Shown here in pieces: positions 55,395 through 64,000 of a stretch of DNA of 64,000 bases (positions are counted from its first letter, which is position 1; every line of letters starts with the position of its first letter). Position numbers and translations under genes: made by a program. The stretch spans positions 55,049,001 through 55,113,000 of the forward strand of contig JALMGJ010000006.1 of the NCBI GenBank assembly GCA_023362775.1, written 5' to 3'. The DNA is from Charina bottae. Taxonomy: Eukaryota > Chordata > Lepidosauria > Squamata > Charinaidae. A model generated the notes under the pieces. It worked only from the letters and a program-made list of their open reading frames with translations, was not told the DNA's origin and did no database searches.

Positions 55395-55442
55395 GTATGT
55401 ATATATGTATATGTATCCACTCTGCCTTTCAGCTTTTTAATT
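55326..55442. repeat. inverted repeat enclosing a (TG)n microsatellite
   Basis: The left arm (55326-55354) and the reverse complement of the right arm (55415-55442) match over 28 positions with one substitution and one extra A. The loop is (TG)n followed by GTATGTATATATG. The transcript or single strand would form a long hairpin. Confidence 0.9.
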
Positions 55443-55509
55443 TTTATTACTTATTTTGCTTCTTGTCTTTATATTAGACTAGATCTAGGGGTAAACAAAT
55501 ACGTTGCTT

Positions 55510-56530
55510 TCTTTTTTTTTATCTTCAATAATCTTTATTGAAGATATTTTTAACAAAGTAAAAACCATAAAAGAAAATAAAGATAATAAAGAAAAATAGT
55601 AAATAGTGAAAAAAGAAAATAGGAAAAGAAATTGAAAAAGAAAAAGGAAAGAAAGGAAAAGAAAGATTATAAAGAAGCAGCTTCTGATCTCTTTGACAGC
55701 GGTTATAAATACATTTATATTTTGCCCTCTCTCTATAAAATTACATCATAATTTCCTTCTTTCCATAAGCTACCCTTTCTAATCTTCAAACCCATAGATC
55801 ACAAGTTCATTTTTCTCTTTTTTCAGCAAAAAGTCCATAAGGAGTTTCCAGTCACTGATAAATGTTCTTTGTATCATTATATGTATTTGAACCCAGAAAT
55901 TTCTGGCTTTTTTACAAGTCCACCAGGCATGATAAAATGACCCTTCATGTTGTCCACATTTCCAACATAAATTTGAAGTACCTTTATATATCCTAGACAA
56001 TTTTTCTGGAGTCTTATACTAACGGTACATTATTTTATAAAAATTCTCTTTATGATTATAACATTGTAAGGCCTTGAAGACCTGGTTATGTGCACAAGCC
56101 TGGGGCCCCGAGTGTGTTAAGGTCCCCATTTCCTGGTTATATTGACATCTATGCTTATAATTTTTATCAGCTGCTATATATGTATTGTGTTTGTATTTGA
56201 TTTTAATTGATTTTATGATTATTTGCCCAGAGTCACTTGTCTGAGATGGGCAGCCATGGAAATCAAATAAATAAATAAAGTAAATTTCAGTCTTTTTAAC
56301 CACATATTTTCCCACTGTTCCATCAGTATATTGTGTCCTAAGTTCTTAGCCCATTTTATCATACAGTCTTTCACTTGTTCTTCTTCGGTTTCAAATTTCA
56401 ATAAAAGTTTATACATTTTAGCAATTGCATGTTCATCATCTGTACATAGTTCAACTTCAAATTCTGTCTTCTGCTGCTCAATTCCAAATGTCCTATATCT
56501 ATATTAAATCTTTATCTTACAAAAACTATT
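55510..56530 (-). mobile_element. L1 LINE 3' end, split by a LINE tail
   Basis: On the minus strand this carries the ORF2 C-terminal blocks EEEQVKDCMIKWAKNLGHNI and ENFYKIMYR, then CWKCGQHEGSFYHAWWTCKK, an A/G-rich 3' UTR and a poly-A tract seen as T-runs at 55508-55520. It is related to, but distinct from, the copies at 11651 and 45745. A separate element at 56067-56281 interrupts it between LKFT and CYNHKENFYK. Confidence 0.85.
56067..56281 (+). mobile_element. CR1/L2-type LINE 3' end inserted in L1
   Basis: This ~215-bp piece contains AAGGCCTTGAAGACCTGGTT, a T-rich middle and the tail GATTATTTGCCCAGAGTCAC / GAGATGGGCAGCCATGG, followed by AAATCAAATAAATAAATAAA. The L1 reading frame resumes on both sides, so it is a later insertion. 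No clear target duplication could be fixed. Confidence 0.7.
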
Positions 56531-57016
56531 GAAAACTAAATCTCTCTGCAGCCAATTTCATCTTATATTCTTCATGTTCCTGTTCTAATTTGCGGGTGAG
56601 GTTCTATGATGGACTAGATGTCTCCGAAGTAGCAGAGATGGTGCAGCATAGTGAATACCAGCCAGCGGTGATTTCTGGCCAGAGAAAGCCTTTCTGGATA
56701 AAGGAGAGAACGAGAGATTGCCCACCTGTGCCCTGGACAGCTCCTCCTTGGGAGGAGACTGCAGAATGGAAGTCTTGCAGTTTTCTTGTGAGTAGACCAG
56801 CAGGGGGTCAAGGGAGAAACATTTCGCTTGCACTCACAACACGCAGCCCTTAAAGGAAACTAAGTGTCTTCTGCTTTCAAAGACCTCTTTTCAACTGTAA
56901 ATTGATTATACCCCAAAGTGATATGAGAAAATGAGGGTTGGTGTACAGAAGAGTAGTATGAGATGGATTGTGTCATTAAAACTATGGAAAGACAGATTGG
57001 ACTAAAGCTTTAAGGT
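56531..57016. other. no recognised gene; moderately G+C-rich patch 56589-56860
   Basis: An 87-residue open frame (56590-56853) shows no domain and is accompanied by open frames on the other strand. Nothing further can be said. Confidence 0.35.
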
Positions 57017-58214
57017 TATAGAGAAAGTGATTCGACTTCCGGGTGTTGAGGTGGCTGGTGCGCCGAGCAGAAAGCTCCGTGGTTTTTTCCGTTTGCGGCA
57101 ATTTAAAAAGAAAAAAATCGCTGAAAAATCGCCCTCGAAGAGAGGGCAAGCAGAAGATTGCTCACAGAAGGGTCGTCGGATCACCGCTCTCTCCCAACCC
57201 CCGTTTTTCCACCACGGGAGAAGGGAGATTGAAGCGGTGAAAGACAGCTGGAACTGACAACCGAAGCTCTGCGGAAACCGCGATTCTTCAAGATAAGTAG
57301 CACAGCACCCAACCTTTTAGACACATATTTTTATTTTTAAATATTATTTGCCTATTAGCCTCTAAGATTTGTCTCTGGACTTGATTTATAAATGCTGGTG
57401 TTTTATTTCTTTCCTGTCAAAGGATTACTTAAACGGTGGAACCGGGAAGCTAATTGACTTTGCCAGAAACGGATTAAGTGACTTTCTCTTTTACTCTTAT
57501 TGTGGCTTGCTTTTACTCTTATGGTAATTGGAACTATTCTTTTTTTTCTTTGGACTAAGTTGCTTGGACTTGAATTTTTTATGGATTATTATGGAATAAT
57601 GAATTAATGATTTAATACCTTTTCTTATCAATTTGTGATTTTTATTATGAAAGAATCTTTTTGAATATTTCTTGAATTATATAAGTGGCTCTATAGAATT
57701 GTTATGATTTTTCTGGATCCCTTTTGTACAGAAAATTGGATTTCTGTATGCCTATTTTCATGGTAGCTGCTTTTTTTTATTCTTCTGAACACAAGCTGGC
57801 GTGAGAAACCTTGGGATTGTTTAGTTTTTTGTTGTTGTTATTATTTTGTCTACAATAGAGAAGGGGAAAAAAATAAAAGAAGCCTCTTTGTTCCTTTTTA
57901 TCTTTCATTCTTATACTTATATAGATATACAATTTTAATGGACTATATTTTAGCTATTTTGACAAGTGCATTTAAAGGATTATTTTTACTTTTTATAGTT
58001 TTTACTCCCTCTTTTTCCTAAAAGAATTATTAGCTCTTTTCTTTTGTTTTTGGTCCTCCCCTTTCCCTCTCTTCTTTTTCTCTTACAGGAAATTATTTAC
58101 ATTAAGACATCTACGGCATTGAGGAGGAAACAGGGGAAAAAAAGGAACTGGAAGGACATTTATTGTTTTTTCAATACCTGGAGCATCAATGGAGCCCCCC
58201 CCCCCCCGTTAGAG

Positions 58215-58475
58215 ATGAAAAAACTTCTGGAAGCAATGGCATCATTAAGTAAGAAAATGGAAGATTCAACGGCACAGAATAAACAGATGGAAGAACAAAT
58301 TGCATTCTTAGCTAAAAAAATTGATATGAAGATGGAAGAAATGAAGAAAGAGATAATTCATGAGATTAAACAAGATTTTAAAAATGAAGTGCAGACAGTA
58401 AAGGAGGTAGTGAATACTTTGTCAGGGGAATTTAAAGATGTGCAACACCAGATGCAAAAATTAGAGATTAATTAG
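58215..58475 (+). CDS. L1 ORF1-like protein, coiled-coil part
   Basis: From the Met at 58215 the frame encodes 86 residues, MKKLLEAMASLSKKMEDSTA, then a heptad-like Glu/Lys/Gln-rich stretch ending HQMQKLEIN. L1 ORF1 proteins trimerise through such a coiled coil and coat element RNA. The longer open frame from 58044 adds 57 residues, including Pro from a poly-C run at 58195, and is less likely to be the native start. A TAG at 58473-58475 ends it; the sense continues in another frame (LEDVTKELDATKEMEYN), so a 1-2-base indel near 58470 splits ORF1. Confidence 0.7.
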   Translation: MKKLLEAMASLSKKMEDSTAQNKQMEEQIAFLAKKIDMKMEEMKKEIIHEIKQDFKNEVQTVKEVVNTLSGEFKDVQHQMQKLEIN

Positions 58476-58861
58476 AAGATGTTACTAAGGAACTGGATGC
58501 TACTAAAGAAATGGAATACAATTTGGATATTATAGAATTAGCAGAAATGAGAGAGAAGGAATATATTTTGAATGTGAGAGCAGCTTTAGAACAACCAAAT
58601 GAAGAAGAACAATTAAATGAGAATGCAAGAGAATGTATGGTTTTTGAATTACTTAAATTTCTAGAAATGAGAGAACAAGATTTGGATTTTGAAATAGATA
58701 AAGTTGCTAGAGTTAATTCATGGCATGCTAGAGAACAGAAGGTGTTTAAAGGACAAAAGTTAAGGATAACTTCTACTTTAAAAGTTAAAACATTTTTAGA
58801 GAAATATAAGATGGATATGAGGGAGGCACCAGGAGAACGCAAGAAGCATTTTATAGAATAG
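58476..58861 (+). pseudogene. L1 ORF1-like protein, RRM-region part
   Basis: This is the continuation after the indel near 58470; the open frame from Met 58511 has 116 residues. The block MREKEYILNVRAALEQPNEE is the start of the L1 ORF1 RNA-recognition domain. DLDFEIDKVARVNSWHAREQ is its second conserved block, equivalent to the 'EIDKiYRVNS' motif of L1 ORF1. The C-terminal nucleic-acid-binding domain expected after it is absent, and the frame ends at KKHFIE. So ORF1 is both frameshifted and C-terminally short. Confidence 0.75.
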
Positions 58862-59350
58862 AACAGAAGTATGGAGTAGAGATAAATGGCTGATTTATAT
58901 GGATTTTTTATTGCTAAAATTGATGGATTGATAGAAAATGGATATGGTAGAAAATGATAAATTGATATGTTTATTAAAAGAAAATTTAAATTGTTATAAC
59001 TGTTACTTTCTCAAAGAGTAGAAATTATTGATGGACTATTTGGGAAATGCAAGAGGGCCAAAGCTTGTATGTGGATTTGTAGATTAAAGTATAGGTGGAT
59101 TGATGTATTAGACAGGAAATGTTTTTTAATGTCATATGTAGACCTAGCATGTAAGATAAATTCTATAAATTACTATGACCGGGGACAAATCGGAAGTGGA
59201 TTACTTTCTATGTATCATCCTTTTTTCTCTATTCCTTTCCTTTCCTTTACTTCACTTTTTCTTTTCTTTTTCTTTTTGATTTGTATTTGTATTTGTATTT
59301 CTTTCTCTGTTTCTAACTTTTAACTATGTATATTCAAAATCCAATAATAA

Positions 59351-59353
<3 letters not shown>

Positions 59354-59396
<43 letters not shown>
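59354..59396. repeat. (AT)n microsatellite in LINE tail
   Basis: About 21 AT units directly after AATAAATAAATA of the HAL1-like element; it has probably expanded from the tail. Confidence 0.97.
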
Positions 59397-59400
<4 letters not shown>

Positions 59401-59504
59401 AAGGGTATAGAGAAAGCAAACGAGGAAAAAAAAGGAGAAGCTTGCCATTTACCTTCAGCTTTGTAATTGATTTACTTTTACTTTTGGATTATAAATTTTA
59501 AAAA

Positions 59505-59780
59505 ATGGTGACCACCAGAAAAGTTGCAAAGCAGGGTGAAGGAAGAAGTTTGTTAGAGCAACTGACAGAAAAGGGAATTACTCCAGAAATGTTACAAAAA
59601 TTATTTGAAGAGATGGGAAAGCAGGTATCTGAATCTGTCAAATCTGTCAAAAGTGAGCTGGTTACATTTGAAGAGAGAATGGAAAAAAGTTTTTTAAAGA
59701 TGAAAGAGGAGATGAAAGAAAAAGTTACAAAAAATGAAGAATCTATAGAGCACCTTACAGGAGAAGTTAAAACAAATTAA
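59505..59780 (+). pseudogene. L1 ORF1 N-terminal coiled coil
   Basis: Starts at ATG 59505 (AAAAAATGGTG context). MVTTRKVAKQGEGRSLLEQL is followed by a coiled coil (KSELVTFEERMEKSFLKMKE...ESIEHLTGEVKTN, residues 45-91). A TAA ends it at 59780; the sense continues in the next frame (INDKVEILESKTG...). L1 ORF1p is an RNA-binding chaperone. The copy is inactive. Confidence 0.8.
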
Positions 59781-60456
59781 TGACAAAGTGGAAATTTTAG
59801 AAAGTAAAACAGGAATAATAAACAGGGAGATGGAAAAGACAGTCTGGTGTTACTGGAATTGAGAGAAAAAGAAATCTGCTTGAAACTTAAAGCAGTTCTA
59901 GAGAATCCTGGAGAAGACACTAGAGAAAAGATTGCTCAGTCTTTAACAAATGTTCTGGTATGAGATGAAGATGATACAGAGGCAAAATCTAATAAAGTTT
60001 ATACTGTAGAGTCAATATGCAATTTGCAAAATTAAGAAATGTACCAAGGGATATTCTTGTGCAATTTGTCAGAAAAAAGACAAGAGATCACGTTTTGCAG
60101 CAGCGTTTTACTACCAGACTGAAGATTAACAGTGCAGATGTGATTGTACTTAAAGAAATCCCAATTAGAAAGAGTATTTCTTTTTGGCTGACAAGTTCAC
60201 ACAGAAAAAGATACCATTTCAATGGGATAAATTGGAAGTAGAGATCTTCACTTTTAAACACCATAGGTTCAGACTGAACTCAATCCAAAAAGCAAGAGAA
60301 TACTTAGAAAAGTTTAAAGGGGAACTGGAAGAAATGCAAATGGAAGTGACAAAGGGCCCCAGCACTCTGGACTCTGAACAGCTAGGAGAAGAAATTGAGG
60401 AGGAGACTAACATGTTAGGTGCTACAGGTATTGACTTTTCTAAGTTTTTGGTATAA
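59781..60456 (+). pseudogene. L1 ORF1 RRM and C-terminal domains, frameshifted
   Basis: Read across frames, LLELREKEICLKLKAVLENP opens the RRM. SNKVYTVES-like and RDILVQFVRKKTRDHVLQQR follow, then IPIRKSISFWLT-type CTD blocks. From 60184 comes ADKFTQKKIPFQWDKLEVEI, then FRLNSIQKAREYLEKFKGEL and a C-terminal acidic tail ending at 60456. At least three frame changes and an in-frame stop (about 59961) break it. The distance to ORF2 (about 6-10 bases) matches L1 organisation. Confidence 0.8.
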
Positions 60457-60462
60457 ATATCA

Positions 60463-61240
60463 ATTATGAATATCTAACATGGAATATAGATGGAGAAAAT
60501 GCTCGTCAAAAAAGAAAATTATTTCACAGTTTAAAAAAATTGAAACAAGATGTAGTTTGTCTTCAAGAAATACATATTAGAAAAGTATTTGATCTGTGAA
60601 AATTTGGGTGAAGAATTTATTTCAGCAGGATTTAAAAAGAGAAATGGAGTTGTTTTGTATATAAACCCCCAGTTACAACCAGAACTGATATTGACTGATA
60701 ATTATGGTAGAGATGTGGGGGTAGAAGCTACTTTGCATGGGGCCAAGACTTTGAAATGGGAATTTATGCTCCAAATGAAGACAAAGTTATTTTTTACAAA
60801 GGACTTATGGATAAATTAATGGACTTACCATATGAAAATTGGTGTATAATTGGGGCCTGGAATGGAGTAATTTGTCCACAAAAGGACAGAACCTCTGAGA
60901 AAGATATTAAAACAACACAAGGGAAATTACCCAAAGTGTTTTTTTTTGACATGATGGACAATTTAGAGCTGGTAGATGCATGGAGACACAAAACTGGTGA
61001 TGCAAAAGAATATACTTATTTTTCAGAAAGACATAGATCTTTTCAAAGAATTGATATGTTTTGGATATCTAAGAATTTGGCTACTAATGTTCACAAAGTG
61101 GAGTTATTGCCAGACTTTTTCAGACCACAATCCAGTGACTTTAGTATTTAAAAAGAAAATCAGTTCCTTCAGATGGAGGATAAATGAAACATTGTTGCAG
61201 AAAGAAACAGTAATGGAAGACTGTAAAAAGAAATATGTTG
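60463..61240 (+). pseudogene. L1 ORF2 endonuclease domain, broken
   Basis: Starts ILTWNIDGENARQKRKLFHS and VVCLQEIHI, the N and E metal-site blocks of the L1 APE endonuclease. A stop or frameshift near 60597 follows. The frame 60756-61151 carries MGIYAPNEDKVIFYKGLMDK, IIGAWNGV (normally GDFNGV, so the catalytic Asp is lost), HRSFQRIDMFWIS and, after a frame change, FSDHNPVTLVFKKKI with the final His. It is dead both by frameshift and by the Asp change. Confidence 0.82.
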
Positions 61241-64000
61241 CTTTCAATCACTCTTTCATTCTACTCCATTTCTACACCAGTTTGCCATTTTTTCCCCAAA
61301 ATGAATGAAATTGCTGACTATTACTAAAAAACAAACAAAAATCTGGGGTAGGGGAAAAATACAATTTTTTTACCACCTTCAAAAAATCAAAAACCCAAAC
61401 AGTAGAGATGGAAGAGAATACAGTATATTAGAAAAGCTAGAATTTCTGAACTCAAAACATTTGCATTCAGATATGCTTCTGAAATCTGGATACAATGATA
61501 AACATTCAAATAGATTTGAAAAACTGGGATGAAAAACTGGAGTTACATTTTCTCGTGAGATTGTCAGAATACCCTACACCTACCATAAGAAGATTCTTTC
61601 ACATAAAGTTGGCACTTTCATGATGTAACTGGCATGTTGGAACATCAGAACAGTTTGGATTTCATTCAAGATCTGAGGAAACATTTGGACCAAGTTTCCT
61701 TTTGTTAGAGGTGTTTTTTCCCCCCATCAGTGTGCTACAAGCAGATGTTATTGTAAAACCCTGAAATATGTTGTCATCTCTGAAGTAATAATTGTTTAAG
61801 CCATTTCTCAGTTATTGCACATTGTTGTTTGGGAGCCAAGCTAATGTTCCATATCCGTTCCCTTTTGGTTTCTTCCAAGCGTCTTCTGTTTATGAAGATT
61901 TTTTTTTCTGGGTGAATTTCTTTATAATGCTTTCCAAGTGCCATCTATCACAATATTACCTATCTGTAAAACTGCATCCATTTCAGATTTTTAAAAAAAA
62001 TCAGGAAAGAAAGGCTGGCAATGAAATCATTGTCATGTCTACTCATATATAAGCCCCATTGCTTCCTTTCAGAAAAGTGATATATGCAGCTTAAGAATGT
62101 TTCTAAACCAGTAGTAAGATTTGATGGTGGAGGTTACAATAAAATAAGTTTGTCTGAAAAGAATCTGAGATCCACAGTGGATGAAGCAAGGATGAAAAGA
62201 GGACAGAACTGTGCCATACATACGAGCAGGGCTGGAATTTTGTTTAGGATTTCTTTTTTTCTGGTTTGGGGTTGGGGGATAGAAAGTGGGGGTTTTCTCT
62301 GCTTTTAAACACCACGTTAAGCCTCTTTTAACAATGTGATTTGCCAAAATAAAATACATCATGACCCAAATAAGCACTGAGTTCATCAGAAAACATTGGG
62401 GCAATGTTGTGTACAAAACCGCATGTATTAGGGAAAAGGGGTATAAGATGCATATTCCAGGAATAGATGTGCATGAAAACCAATGTGAATTTATATAACT
62501 TTTAAAAAATTGAAGAGACCAGGCTGAAATCTGAATACAAATGTGGATATAGACAGACAATAGGAACTCATGCACAAAGACACACAGACACACACACACA
62601 CACCTATCATCTCCTCTAAAACTATAGGTAGATTGCAAGTGGTTAGACCACCTTTCCCTACTGACTACCTCTGAAGCCCAGAACTACAGTGGACTGCTAT
62701 AGGAGTTCTATGGGAGCTCTCTGCAGACATAAACATGTTGGTTGTGAGGTAGCAGCACAAAGGAAAGCAAGTCTAGACAGCAGCATGCACAGGGAAGCTG
62801 AGAGAATGTCACAAGTCTTTTTTGCTCCTTTCCCTGAAACAGCAAAAGCCAGCTGACATCACCTTATTTGGAAATATTTTCCATACGTTCAGGACTGTCC
62901 ACAGGGAATGTCAAAAACCTCCAGATGGCAGCCACAACCATGCAATTAAAGCCCTGCCCCTTTTATATGTGTACCACCATTCTTGTCCTTTTTGACCCCT
63001 TCCCTGCAGAGCCCCTTGTATATGTTTTGGTGCTGCTCACCAATTCCTTCCACTATGTTAGTTTCAGGAAGCATCAGGGTGATGCGAACCTGGTGGTCAA
63101 GGTGTTGATGTTCCTTCTGCCACTTGCAGTGCCATAAAAAGGGAATAACGACAAACCCGCCCTAGGGACAATGCTGGAGAATGCCTTGCTGTGTTTCAGG
63201 TATTTAATGAAATGTCCTCACAAACAGGATACAGAGTTTTGAGGTTCCCAGCTTTAGAGCAAAATGCTCTTTGCTAAACCCCTTCTCTGTAATGAAGTCC
63301 TCTGAAGATAATTGGCAATAGCGGCTTATCACAATATTGGTCAGCTGGAAGTATCATAACAACGTTTGGGAAATGAATGTGATGGGCAAACCATCAGTAT
63401 GTACAGAATGCCAGACCAAGCAAAGGATATTAAGAGGGGACTTTATAAAGAAATACTCCGGGGTATTTGCTTACGAAGTGAATATCAGTTCTTGGCTCAT
63501 CTTTTTCCTCTCCACACACCATTCATATGGTTGGAGACAGATCAAAGGAATTGAATAATTTGCTTCCTCCATATAGAGATGGACCTTGTCAATTGCAGCA
63601 TGTGTATGAAACCATTACTTCACAAACTGGCCAATAGTATACTGTATAAAAATCTGATTTCAGACATACCCAATTCTAAATTAGTGGCCTTTCATGGGTA
63701 AAAACAGAACCAAGGGATAACTAGTTCCAGTGCCTACAAGGATGAGGAAGAAATTTTGTTTCTTCCATATTTTAAAGCAAACTGATGTATTCTCTGATTA
63801 ATACTGCAATGCCATTTTTTGGCTCAAAACTGCATATAGATCCCACCTCGAGTTAGTCTTTTCCCCCTGAACTAGATAAGTATTAGATGTACTATTTCCA
63901 TCTCTGTGAGTCAGAAATTGGCCTGAAATTTAAAATAGCATAATGTTTGAAAGCAGGCCTTTTAATGAAGCAATGTTAGCCTTTCTTCAGTAAATATGGT
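61241..64000. other. no recognised gene; (AC)n at 62583-62602
   Basis: This is apparently unique DNA to the window end. Open frames of up to 189 residues (62069-62638, minus) run across a short (AC)n run and show no domain. I see no RNA gene or transposon end. Confidence 0.45.

Larger units (their letters stand above)
57028..59405 (+). mobile_element. L1 derivative with ORF1 but no ORF2 (HAL1-like), target duplications present
   Basis: Exact 11-bp repeats TATAGAGAAAG (57017-57027 and 59406-59416) flank a 2.38-kb unit. It starts with a G+C-rich L1-type 5' UTR (GATTCGACTTCCGGGTGTTG), followed by ~1.1 kb without coding, an ORF1-like coiled-coil region (58215-58861), a ~480-bp 3' UTR, and an AATAAATAAATA end that has grown into (AT)n. 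There is no endonuclease or RT anywhere between. Mammalian HAL1 elements have the same architecture. It would need an L1 in trans. Confidence 0.8.
59417..61240 (+). mobile_element. L1 LINE, 5' region to endonuclease
   Basis: After the HAL1-like insertion an L1 continues with the end of its 5' UTR, ORF1 (59505-60456, broken) and the ORF2 endonuclease (60463-61235). Homology stops at about 61240, inside the endonuclease-RT linker, so the RT and 3' end are missing. The part of the 5' UTR upstream of 57017 was not recognisable. Confidence 0.85.

Noticed and set aside
56590..56853. possible host exon in a G+C-richer patch
   Set aside because: Open frames exist on both strands and no domain, splice signal or homology is recognisable.
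62069..62638. 189-residue minus-strand frame
   Set aside because: Low information and no recognisable domain; includes a short (AC)n. Length alone is not enough in A+T-rich DNA.

Overview
This window looks like non-coding vertebrate DNA, most probably from a squamate reptile (lizard or snake). The evidence is the repeat content: tRNA-derived Sauria-type SINEs, a second ~330-bp tRNA-derived squamate SINE family in seven copies, 5S-rRNA-derived SINE pieces, a Bov-B LINE, L1 LINEs, Penelope-like elements (PLEs), a chromodomain Ty3/Gypsy element and many long microsatellites. I recognise no host protein-coding exon. Every long open frame with a recognisable product belongs to a retroelement, and all of these carry stops, frameshifts or truncations. 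The window is therefore intergenic DNA or large introns. Species and locus cannot be determined from the sequence alone.

Layout. At 1-0.6 kb there is a possible LTR cut by the window edge. At 0.63-3.05 kb a Sauria SINE is split by a 2.2-kb PLE on the minus strand (RT and GIY-YIG frames, hammerhead core, 12-bp target duplication). At 3-18 kb there is mostly plain A+T-rich DNA with SINEs (6.66, 9.38, 10.24 kb), a hAT-type MITE (6.36 kb) and an L1 3' end (11.65 kb). At 18.47-21.15 kb a G+C-rich unclassified segment is bounded by short inverted repeats. At 22-33.6 kb there is sparse DNA with 5S-derived pieces, SINEs, a U6 pseudogene, microsatellites and a remarkable 126-bp perfect inverted duplication templated into a SINE (23.7/24.6 kb). 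At 33.8-37.6 kb lies an APE-type LINE with a C-terminal zinc-finger motif, interrupted by a ~760-bp unclassified insertion.

At 38.57-38.78 kb there is a small PLE palindrome carrying two opposed hammerhead cores and flanked by a 13-bp target duplication. At 41.4-45.7 kb two related LTRs lie in opposite orientation, and a decayed chromodomain Gypsy pol follows on the minus strand. At 45.75-48.71 kb an L1 with 14-bp target duplications contains a second PLE with its own 12-bp duplications. At 53.09-54.69 kb there is an internally deleted Bov-B. At 55.5-56.5 kb there is an L1 3' end with a LINE-tail insertion. At 57.03-59.41 kb there is a complete-looking L1 derivative that keeps ORF1 but lacks ORF2 (HAL1-like), flanked by 11-bp duplications and sitting in the 5' region of another L1 (59.4-61.2 kb).

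The elements form partnerships rather than a pathway. L1, Bov-B and CR1/L2-type LINEs supply reverse transcriptase that SINEs and the ORF2-less L1 derivative would have used in trans. PLEs carry self-cleaving hammerhead ribozymes at their ends. Nesting with matching target-site duplications fixes several relative ages: the Sauria SINE predates its PLE, the 45.7-kb L1 predates the 47.2-kb PLE, and the 59.4-kb L1 predates the HAL1-like element. All homology statements rest on reading motifs; no database search was run.
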